Assembly: GCA_036733985.1 (NCBI GenBank)
Contig: DAIMZM010000021.1
Location: 1 to 27,463, forward strand
Reading direction: 5' to 3'
Origin: DAIMZM01 sp036733985
GTDB taxonomy: Bacteria; Bacillota; Dehalobacteriia; UBA4068
Length of the DNA stretch: 27,463 nucleotides
Below, one piece after another: positions 21,661 through 27,463 of the stretch. The translations under genes were made by a program, and so were the position numbers. Position 1 is the stretch's first letter, and every line of letters begins with the position of its first letter. The notes beneath the pieces are model-generated. The model did not search any database, was not told where the DNA came from, and saw only the letters and a program-made list of their open reading frames with translations.

Positions 21661-22905
21661 ATGGCGGACTTGATTTACGGCCTGATCGGCCAATCCTTGC
21701 GGCATAGCTATTCCCCCTTGCTCCATCAGGCCCTGGGCAATCAGGCCTATCGCCTGATCCAGCTGGAGCCGGGGGAACTGCCTGCTTTTCTCCGCAGGCC
21801 GGATCTGGGCGGCCTGAATGTAACCATTCCCTATAAGCAAACCGTAATGGCTTATTGTAGCCGCCTGTCCCCGGAAGCGGCGGCCATCGGCAGCGTCAAT
21901 ACCCTGGTGCGGGAGAAGGACGGTTCCCTGGTTGGCTATAATACCGACGCCTACGGCCTGCTCTACCTGATCAGCCGCAGCGGGCTCAGCTTTGCCGGGC
22001 GCAAGGTGCTGATTTTTGGCTCCGGCGGGGCCGCCCTTACGGCCCGGGCAGTGGCGGCGGAATTAGGGGCGGGCCAGGTGGTAACCATTTCCCGCCGGGG
22101 CGAAAACAATTATGAGAACCTGAGCCGCCATGAGGACGCGGAGCTGCTGATCAATGCCACGCCCTTGGGCATGTACCCCCATAATGGGCAGATGGCGGCG
22201 GATCCGGCCCTGTTCAAAGGCTGCCGGGGCGTGGTGGATTTGGTATACAACCCCCTGCGCACCGCTTTCCTGCTGCGGGCCGAGGCCTTGGGCCTGCCTT
22301 ATGCCGGGGGCCTGGCCATGCTGGCCGCCCAGGCCAAGGCGGCGGCGGCGCTGTTTTTTGACCGGCCCCTGCCGGAGACCGAGAATGAGCGGCTGCTCAG
22401 GCTGCTGCGCCGGGAAACTGAAAATCTGGTGCTGATCGGCATGCCCGGCAGCGGCAAAAGCGCCGTGGGCCAAGCTTTGGCCAGGATCAGCAACCGCCGG
22501 GCCCTTGATATTGATGGAGCTGTGGCGCAAAAGACCGGAAAAACAGTTGAAGGAATATTCAAATCTGACGGCGAAGAAGAATTCCGCCGGTTGGAACGGG
22601 AAGCCATTGCCGCGGCCGGCGCTGAAAGCGGCGTCGTCATCATCACCGGCGGCGGCGCGGTGAAGGATGAGCGGAATTATGCCCCCCTGCATCAAAACGG
22701 GCGGATTTATCATATCGAAAGGGCGATCAGCCAATTGTCCCGGGAAGGGCGGCCCCTGTCGCTCAATGCTGATCTGGCGGCCCTGTATCAGGAACGGCTG
22801 CCGCTTTACCAAAAATTCCGCGACGCAGTGATCGTGAATGATAGCAGCCCGGAACTGGCGGCTGACTTAATTTGGAGGTGTTTTAATGAAAGTATTGGTG
22901 ATTAA
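21661..22905 (+). CDS. aroEK: Fused shikimate dehydrogenase–shikimate kinase (AroE-AroK)
   Basis: A 414-residue fusion carrying two successive pathway steps. Residues 1 to about 245 are AroE: GQSLRHSYSPLLH (substrate Ser16 and Ser18), NVTIPYK with catalytic Lys59, NTDAYG with the partner Asp, an NADP fold at FGSGGAALTARA, then NATPLGM and DLVYNPLRT. Residues about 255-414 are AroK: P-loop GMPGSGKSAVG (260-270), DIDGAV, EEEFRRLE with the substrate Arg, TGGGAV and lid REGRPLS. The kinase domain is complete. No other shikimate kinase is in the operon. It starts three bases after pheA without an obvious strong ribosome site, so translation is probably coupled. It overlaps aroQ by 20 bases. Confidence 0.95.
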   Translation: MADLIYGLIGQSLRHSYSPLLHQALGNQAYRLIQLEPGELPAFLRRPDLGGLNVTIPYKQTVMAYCSRLSPEAAAIGSVNTLVREKDGSLVGYNTDAYGLLYLISRSGLSFAGRKVLIFGSGGAALTARAVAAELGAGQVVTISRRGENNYENLSRHEDAELLINATPLGMYPHNGQMAADPALFKGCRGVVDLVYNPLRTAFLLRAEALGLPYAGGLAMLAAQAKAAAALFFDRPLPETENERLLRLLRRETENLVLIGMPGSGKSAVGQALARISNRRALDIDGAVAQKTGKTVEGIFKSDGEEEFRRLEREAIAAAGAESGVVIITGGGAVKDERNYAPLHQNGRIYHIERAISQLSREGRPLSLNADLAALYQERLPLYQKFRDAVIVNDSSPELAADLIWRCFNESIGD

Positions 22906-23338
22906 CGGGCCCAATATCAATTTGCTGGGCATCCGGGAGCCGGAGATTTACGGCGATTCCTCTTATTGCCAACTGGTGTCCCTGGTGCAGGAGGAAGCGG
23001 AGCGGCTGGGCATTTGGGCGCAGTTCTTCCAATCCAATTGCGAGGGCGCGCTGGTGGACGCCGTTCAGCAGGCCCATGGTGTTTTCGACGGCCTGATCAT
23101 CAACCCCGCCGCTTATACCCATACCAGCATCGCCCTGCTGGACGCGCTGAAGGCCGTGGGCCTGCCCGCGGTGGAGGTGCATATCTCCGACCCGGCGGCC
23201 CGGGATGAATTCCGCAAAACCTCTTATATTGCGCCCGCCTGCATCGCCACGGTGAAGGGCAAGGGCTTGGCCGGCTATGTGGAGGCCCTGCATCTGCTGG
23301 TGGAAAAGCTAAAGGCTGCCCCAGGCGAAAAAGCCTGA
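22886..23338 (+). CDS. aroQ: Type II 3-dehydroquinate dehydratase
   Basis: A 150-residue dodecameric-type enzyme dehydrating 3-dehydroquinate to 3-dehydroshikimate. It has NGPNINLLGIREPEIYG with the loop Arg and catalytic Tyr, QSNCEGALVDAV, INPAAYTHTSIAL, and VEVHISDP with catalytic His. Length is normal. ATG 22886 is preceded by TTGGAGGTG within the end of aroEK. It is the last gene of the operon, followed by an intrinsic terminator. With it the operon covers every shikimate step. Confidence 0.96.
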   Translation: MKVLVINGPNINLLGIREPEIYGDSSYCQLVSLVQEEAERLGIWAQFFQSNCEGALVDAVQQAHGVFDGLIINPAAYTHTSIALLDALKAVGLPAVEVHISDPAARDEFRKTSYIAPACIATVKGKGLAGYVEALHLLVEKLKAAPGEKA

Positions 23339-23372
23339 CCATTACCCCGGCCCGGCAGCGTTAAACAGGCCT

Positions 23373-23402
23373 AGCTCCGCTGTAAAAAGCGGGGCTTTTT
23401 TA
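23373..23402 (+). terminator. Intrinsic terminator at the end of the aro operon
   Basis: A 9-bp stem (23373-23381 with 23388-23396, one G-T pair), an A-rich loop and a run of six T. Confidence 0.88.
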
Positions 23403-23438
23403 TTTGTAAAATTTTGCGGCCTTTGCCGGCGTCTGCTC

Positions 23439-23467
23439 TTGACAAAGTCCCGGTTATTCGGTAAAAT
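23439..23467 (+). promoter_or_regulatory. Promoter of the first rex gene, with overlapping ATATCGATAAA element
   Basis: TTGACA (23439-23444), 17 bases, TAAAAT (23462-23467). Immediately after the -10 box lies ATATCGATAAA (23469-23479), identical to one arm and flank of the palindrome at 25125-25147. A protein bound there would block transcription. Confidence 0.82.
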
Positions 23468-23518
23468 TATATCGATAAATAATTACCGTTTTAAATGGGT
23501 GTGAAGAAGAGGCGGACT

Positions 23519-24172
23519 ATGAATGACCGGAGTGATTTAAACAGCATCTCCCAACAGACCTTACGGCGGCTGCCGTTTTATCTCAGTTATCTGCAGGGCC
23601 TGATCAATAAGGAAGAGGAGGCCATGATTTCCGCTGCCGCTATAGCCAGGGCCTTGGGCTTAAACGAGGTTCAGGTGCGCAAGGATTTGGCCTTGATCAG
23701 CACCAATGCCGGCCGGCCCAAAACCGGCTATCTGCAGGAAAGCCTGATCAGCGATATCGAAAGCTTTTTGGGCTATAAAAATATCAATGAGGCTGTCCTG
23801 GTGGGGGCCGGGCATTTGGGACAAGCCCTTCTTTCCTACCAGGGCTTTTCCAAATATGGGCTGAATATCCTGGCTGCCTTTGATGTGGATCCGGCCCTGG
23901 AAGGCCGGGAGCTGTACGGCAAAACCGTCTTCCCCATGTATAAGATCATCGACCTGACCCGGCGGCTTAAGGTGCGTATCGGCATCATTACCGTGCCGGG
24001 GGACGAGGCGCAGCAGGTCTGCGATATGCTGGTGGAAGCCGGTGTGCTGGCCATCTGGAACTTTGCCCCGGTCAAGCTGATGGTGCCGGAGCCGATCATG
24101 GTACAGAGCGAAAATATGGCCGCTTCTTTAGCTTTGCTGTCCCGGCATCTGGATGAGAAGTTCACCGAATAA
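23519..24172 (+). CDS. rex: Redox-sensing transcriptional repressor Rex
   Basis: A 217-residue repressor that releases DNA when NADH/NAD+ rises. Residues about 1-75 form a winged helix with QQTLRRLPFYLSYLQGL, ISAAAIARALGLNEVQVRKDLALIS and the family-typical GRPKTGY. Residues about 80-200 are a Rossmann fold with LVGAGHLGQALL, AFDVDP and GIITVPGDEAQQVCD. The C-terminal helix ALLSRHLDEKF supports domain swapping. ATG 23519 was chosen because AAGAGG precedes it at good spacing; an ATG at 23495 adds eight residues without such a site. It has its own promoter. A second, more divergent Rex lies downstream beside hydrogenase genes. Confidence 0.92.
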   Translation: MNDRSDLNSISQQTLRRLPFYLSYLQGLINKEEEAMISAAAIARALGLNEVQVRKDLALISTNAGRPKTGYLQESLISDIESFLGYKNINEAVLVGAGHLGQALLSYQGFSKYGLNILAAFDVDPALEGRELYGKTVFPMYKIIDLTRRLKVRIGIITVPGDEAQQVCDMLVEAGVLAIWNFAPVKLMVPEPIMVQSENMAASLALLSRHLDEKFTE

Positions 24173-24197
24173 ATTTCCATAGACGGGGGTTATAACA

Positions 24198-25115
24198 GTG
24201 AATACACAGCATCTGAGATATGTGCTGGAAATTGAAAAAACCGGCTCGATTTCCCAGGCCGCCGCCAATTTATATATGAGCCAGCCCAATCTGAGCAAGG
24301 CCTTGCGGGAACTGGAGATCTCTTTGGGGCTGACTATTTTCCAGCGCAGCAGCAAGGGTGTTCAGCCCACCTTGAAGGGCCGGGAGTTCCTGTCCTATGC
24401 CCGGTCGGTGATGGATCAGGTGGAGGCCATGGAAGCCCTGAGCCGGCCGGACCATGCCCTGCTGGGCTTTCATGTGTCCGTACCCCACAGCGCTTACCTG
24501 TCCTTAGCTTTTTCCCGGTTTGTGCAGCAGTTGGACAGGGAAAAGCCCCTGGACGTCTCCTTCCGGGAAACGTCCTCAGCCAATGTGCTGGCCCGGGTGG
24601 AGGGGGGGCTGAACCGGATCGGCATTATCCGCTGCCTGGTCTCGGATCAGGCCGCGTTGGAGCGCCGCCTGGCCTGCCTCTGCCTGGAGATGCGGCCCAT
24701 CTGGCGCTTCCGCCAACAGCTGCTGCTGTTTTCCACCCAGCCTTTGGTGCAGCTGGCGCAAATCCGCCCCGCTGATCTGGCCGGCTATACCTGCATCTAT
24801 AATGAAACGTTATTGCATATGGAAAATGGCGGTGACGATAGCCGGCCCAGTGGCTCCCGGCTGTTCGTCCCGGACCGGGAGAGCCAATACCGGCTGCTGA
24901 AGCGCTTGCCTGAATGCTATATGTGGAGCACGCCGCTGCCCCAAAAGCTGCTGGACGAGGGCCAGCTGGTGCAGCGCCATTGCCCGGATTTCGCGCCCTA
25001 TTGCCAGGATCTGCTCATTTATAGCCAGGGTTATACCTTAACCCCCCTGGATGAGGCTTTTCTTAATGCGGTTATGGCGGTTAAGGCGGAAATCACGGAT
25101 CGGGCCGGTTATTGA
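24198..25115 (+). CDS. LysR family transcriptional regulator
   Basis: A 305-residue LysR regulator. The N-terminal helix-turn-helix (about 1-65) is MNTQHLRYVLEIEKTGSISQAA, LYMSQPNLSKALRELE, FQRSSKGVQPT. Residues about 90-295 form the periplasmic-binding-like effector domain. Start is GTG 24198 after GGGGG. It lies 25 bases after rex on the same strand, so the two may be co-transcribed. The effector is unknown. A perfect TTATTG-N5-CAATAA palindrome straddles its stop codon and precedes rex2 and the hydrogenase genes, which could make this protein a local regulator of them. Confidence 0.92.
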   Translation: MNTQHLRYVLEIEKTGSISQAAANLYMSQPNLSKALRELEISLGLTIFQRSSKGVQPTLKGREFLSYARSVMDQVEAMEALSRPDHALLGFHVSVPHSAYLSLAFSRFVQQLDREKPLDVSFRETSSANVLARVEGGLNRIGIIRCLVSDQAALERRLACLCLEMRPIWRFRQQLLLFSTQPLVQLAQIRPADLAGYTCIYNETLLHMENGGDDSRPSGSRLFVPDRESQYRLLKRLPECYMWSTPLPQKLLDEGQLVQRHCPDFAPYCQDLLIYSQGYTLTPLDEAFLNAVMAVKAEITDRAGY

Positions 25116-25147
25116 TCAGCAATAATCGATATCTACATATCGATAAA
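25109..25147 (+). promoter_or_regulatory. Two adjacent palindromes upstream of rex2-hydCB
   Basis: TTATTG (25109-25114) and CAATAA (25120-25125) form a perfect inverted repeat around ATCAG, a size that fits LysR-type T-N11-A boxes. ATCGATAT (25125-25132) and ATATCGAT (25137-25144) form a perfect 8-4-8 inverted repeat, the same overall size as Rex operators although the sequence differs from the classical TTGTGAA half-site. The region 25116-25271 otherwise holds only a possible TATACT (25150-25155) and the rex2 ribosome binding site. Confidence 0.55.
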
Positions 25148-25271
25148 GATATACTGATATGCCGTTTTTATATTTCCAATCTCAGAGCGTATCCATGATA
25201 ATAAGGTTGAGAATGGCAGTGCTGATCCGGAAGCTTGGACACATTCAACAAAAAAGAAGGGAGCGACCCAC

Positions 25272-25943
25272 ATGACGAGCAAAGCCAATCATTTTCCCCA
25301 GGATGTTTTAAAGCGTTTCCTCGTTTATCTGGAAGATTTTAAAGACGCCCAGCCTGGTCAGGAAATCACCGTGGCTGAGATGGTCCGGCGCTACGGCGTG
25401 GATGAACGCCAGATCCGGCGTGAGCTGGCGGCGCTGACCGGCAGCGGAGAATTGCGGGACAAATATCCGCTGGCCTTGCTGGTGAGCGAGATGGAATACT
25501 TCCTGGGCTATCATAATCTGGCTGACGCGGCTTTGGTCGGCTTTGGCAGAATCGGCCGGGCTTTGCTTAGGAACAGCGGTTTTGCCAAGAATGGGTTGAC
25601 GATCAGCGCGGTTTTTGATCCTGAAGTTGAAGCGGATACGCCCAAGGAGGAAACCGGGGCGTTGCCCATGAGCAAGATCCCGGACCTGTTCGAGCGCCTG
25701 CACATCCATTTGGGCATCGTTGCCGTTCCGCCCGCTCATGCGCAAAGCGCCGCAGACGCCCTGGTACAGGCCGGAGCCCTGGCCATCTGGAATCTTTCCG
25801 GTACGCCGGTTGCGGTTCCGGACCGGGTTTTGGTGGAAAGCGAAACTTTCGGCGAGGACGAGGACGTAGCCGGCAACGAGCACGTGGCCCTGTCTCTGGT
25901 GGTGTTGTCCAAGCATCTGGCCAAACGCATGGGCTGGAAATAA
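25272..25943 (+). CDS. Second, divergent Rex-family redox repressor
   Basis: A 223-residue Rex-like protein. The winged helix (about 1-75) has DVLKRFLVYLEDF, MVRRYGVDERQIRRELAAL; the family RKDL core appears as RREL and the GRPKTGY turn is lost. The Rossmann part keeps LVGFGRIGRALL, AVFDPEVEADT and GIVAVPPAHAQSAADAL, the swapped-helix segment SLVVLSKHLAKRM, plus an acidic insert FGEDEDVAGNEH. It lies 20 bases before hydC, so it probably senses NADH and controls the hydrogenase operon it belongs to. The changes in the recognition region suggest an operator different from that of the first Rex. RBS GAAGGGAG precedes ATG 25272. Confidence 0.88.
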   Translation: MTSKANHFPQDVLKRFLVYLEDFKDAQPGQEITVAEMVRRYGVDERQIRRELAALTGSGELRDKYPLALLVSEMEYFLGYHNLADAALVGFGRIGRALLRNSGFAKNGLTISAVFDPEVEADTPKEETGALPMSKIPDLFERLHIHLGIVAVPPAHAQSAADALVQAGALAIWNLSGTPVAVPDRVLVESETFGEDEDVAGNEHVALSLVVLSKHLAKRMGWK

Positions 25944-25963
25944 ATTCTCAAAGGAGATTTCCC

Positions 25964-26461
25964 ATGGAAAACAGCAAATTTGATGCGGTGTGCGTCGTAT
26001 TGGACAAATATCGGCATGATCCCAATAAGGTCATTCCCATTTTAAGAGAAATTCAGGATCAATACGGTTACCTGCCGGAAGACCTGATGATCTTTGTCTC
26101 CACGGCTTTAGGCGTCTCGCCGGCTTCTGTTTACGGCGTGGCCACCTTTTTCTCTCATTTCACCCTGGAGCCTAAAGGCCGCCATATCATCAAGGTTTGC
26201 GACGGCACTGCCTGCCATGTGCGGCGCTCTGAGGAAATTACCCAGGCTCTCCGCAAGGAATTGGGGCTGCAAGAAGGCCGCAATACCACGGAGGACATGA
26301 TGTTCACGCTGGAGACCGTGGCCTGCCTGGGTGCTTGCTCCCTATCTCCCGCTGTGGTGGCCGACGGCATGGTGCATGGGTCCATGACGCCGGCCACCGC
26401 CCGGGCGCTGATTGAGGATATCAGGATGTCAGAGGAGGCTTGCCGCCATGAATATGAATAA
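25964..26461 (+). CDS. hydC: NuoE-like [2Fe-2S] subunit of an NADH-linked hydrogenase (HydC/HndA-type)
   Basis: A 165-residue thioredoxin-like ferredoxin subunit. An N-terminal helical part (PNKVIPILREIQDQYGYLPEDL, SPASVYGVATFFSHF) is typical of NuoE/HydC. The four cluster ligands are in VCDGTACHV (Cys-x4-Cys) and CLGACSLSP (Cys-x3-Cys). Such subunits pass electrons within electron-bifurcating [FeFe]-hydrogenases or related NADH/NADP complexes. AAAGGAGA precedes the ATG. It overlaps the next gene by 14 bases and follows a Rex gene, supporting redox-controlled hydrogenase rather than respiratory complex I, for which no other nuo genes are seen. Confidence 0.9.
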   Translation: MENSKFDAVCVVLDKYRHDPNKVIPILREIQDQYGYLPEDLMIFVSTALGVSPASVYGVATFFSHFTLEPKGRHIIKVCDGTACHVRRSEEITQALRKELGLQEGRNTTEDMMFTLETVACLGACSLSPAVVADGMVHGSMTPATARALIEDIRMSEEACRHEYE

Positions 26462-27463
26462 GCAATCACTGGAACAGATCAAAATGGACTTTGACGCCCG
26501 CCTGGCCAGTTGCCGGGACCGGGTTCTGGTCTGCGCCGGCACCGGCTGCGTGGCCAACGGCTCCTTGAAGATCTATGATAAATTCAAGCAGATCATGGCG
26601 GACTGGGATTTGCCCTTTGAGGTGGTTTTAAAAGAAGAGCCGGCAGAGCATTTGCTGTCCACCAGCGGCTGCCAGGGCTTTTGCCAGATGAGCCCGCTGG
26701 TCACCATCCAGCCGGGGAATATCCTTTATGTGAAAGTAAAGGAAGCGGATGTGCCGGAAATTGTCAATCAGACCCTGCTGAAAGGGGAAATCGTGGAACG
26801 CTTGCTTTACCAGGCGCCGGCAGGCCCGGTGAAAACCCCGGACGATATCCCCTTTTATCAGTTACAGGAACGCCGTTCCCTGGCCATGTGCGGCGCCATC
26901 GATCCCCTGGATATGAACGAATACATTGCCGCCGGCGGTTATGAGCAGGCCCGCCGGGCCTTTGTGGAATTGCGGCCGGAAGATATCTGCGAGATCATGG
27001 ACCGCTCCGGTTTGCGGGGGCGGGGCGGCGGCGGTTTCCCCACCGGCCGCAAATGGCGGATGGCTGCCCAACAGCCTGGCGATACCAAATACATCATCTG
27101 CAATGGCGACGAGGGCGATCCCGGCGCCTTTATGGACTGCTGCGTCATGGAAGGCACGCCCCATGCGGTGCTGGAGGGTATGATGATCGCCGCCGCCGCC
27201 ATCGGCGCCAATCACGGCGTCATCTATGTGCGCACCGAATACCCCCTGGCCGTATCCCGTCTGGGCCGGGCCATTGCCGACGCGGAACAGGCCGGCATCC
27301 TGGGGGAAAACATCTTCGGCTCCGGCAAGGACTTCGATATCGAGATCATGGAGGGGGCCGGCGCTTTTGTCTGCGGCGAGGAAACCGCGCTGATCGCTTC
27401 GGTGGAAGGGAAAAGGGGCATGCCCATGCCCAAGCCGCCCTATCCTGCCCAAAGCGATCAGCG
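26448..27463 (+). CDS. hydB: NuoF-like NADH/FMN subunit of an [FeFe]-hydrogenase complex (HydB/HndC-type), cut by window end
   Basis: An open frame from ATG 26448 runs through the end without a stop; 338 codons are visible. ATG follows GAGGAGG and overlaps the hydC end. Residues about 20-110 form an N-terminal thioredoxin-like [2Fe-2S] domain (VLVCAGTGCVANG, Cys29 and Cys34; SGCQGFCQ). Residues from about 150 are the 51-kDa flavoprotein domain with SGLRGRGGGGFPTGRKW (FMN and NADH site), CNGDEGDPGAFMD, and GAGAFVCGEETALIASVEGKRG. The N-terminal fusion distinguishes HydB/HndC from plain NuoF. A C-terminal Fe-S part and the catalytic hydA should lie beyond the window. Confidence 0.92.
   Translation, partial: MNMNKQSLEQIKMDFDARLASCRDRVLVCAGTGCVANGSLKIYDKFKQIMADWDLPFEVVLKEEPAEHLLSTSGCQGFCQMSPLVTIQPGNILYVKVKEADVPEIVNQTLLKGEIVERLLYQAPAGPVKTPDDIPFYQLQERRSLAMCGAIDPLDMNEYIAAGGYEQARRAFVELRPEDICEIMDRSGLRGRGGGGFPTGRKWRMAAQQPGDTKYIICNGDEGDPGAFMDCCVMEGTPHAVLEGMMIAAAAIGANHGVIYVRTEYPLAVSRLGRAIADAEQAGILGENIFGSGKDFDIEIMEGAGAFVCGEETALIASVEGKRGMPMPKPPYPAQSDQ

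Noticed and set aside
25964..27463. Respiratory complex I (nuoE-nuoF)
   Set aside because: The second protein has an N-terminal thioredoxin-like [2Fe-2S] domain typical of HydB/HndC, and no other complex I genes are seen; a hydrogenase-type complex is more likely, though the catalytic subunit is outside the window.
1..27463. CRISPR arrays, tRNA or rRNA genes, insertion sequences, phage genes
   Set aside because: No regularly spaced repeats, cloverleaf-like segments, transposase motifs or phage proteins were recognised on either strand by reading; a tRNAscan or ISfinder run was not possible.

Overview
The window reads as chromosomal DNA of an anaerobic, GC-rich member of the Bacillota (Clostridia-like). 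The reasons are strong AGGAGG-type ribosome binding sites, a walJ–htrA pair, Rex repressors, a glycyl radical enzyme with its activase, and the start of an NADH-linked [FeFe]-hydrogenase (HydC/HydB) operon. I see no phage, insertion sequence, CRISPR array, rRNA or tRNA. Nearly all genes lie on the + strand; only a small heavy-metal-binding protein and a TraX-like membrane protein are on the minus strand. No gene-free stretch exceeds about 190 bases.

Region 1 (1–6022). The end of a peptide-type ABC transporter locus (DppD-like ATPase) is followed by a small CGGC-domain protein. Next is a self-contained cassette with its own consensus promoter, a candidate operator and three closely packed genes: a GntR/FCD regulator, a glycyl radical enzyme of the Cys-x-Glu class (Cys433, Glu435, Gly764), and an unusually short activase without the usual ferredoxin insert. 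Its substrate is unknown. A conserved hypothetical gene follows.

Region 2 (6066–13523). This is a housekeeping mixture: a copper-chaperone-like HMA protein (minus strand), WalJ, a membrane-anchored HtrA-like protease without PDZ, a degenerate HD-GYP membrane protein, a YfbR-type 5'-deoxynucleotidase behind a perfect consensus promoter, TraX (minus strand), and an overlapping set of HAD phosphatase, second membrane-anchored trypsin-like protease and LysA-like decarboxylase.

Region 3 (13582–14954). A monocistronic serpin lipoprotein with an inhibitory-type hinge, terminators on both sides, and an inverted repeat around its -10 box.

Region 4 (14985–23402). This is the most striking part. One operon, aroF-tyrA-aroB-aroA-aroC-pheA-aroEK-aroQ, encodes all seven shikimate-pathway activities plus the branch enzymes for phenylalanine and tyrosine. 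It is preceded by a 31-residue leader peptide with eight Tyr/Phe codons in an 11-codon stretch, then a strong intrinsic terminator and a mutually exclusive antiterminator pairing. This is a ribosome-mediated attenuator, in a lineage where T-box control is the expected mechanism for this pathway.

Region 5 (23439–27463). A Rex repressor, a LysR regulator and a second, divergent Rex precede hydC and hydB (the latter cut by the window end). Two adjacent palindromes lie upstream of the second rex, and one arm recurs at the promoter of the first, suggesting NADH/NAD+-responsive control of hydrogenase expression.
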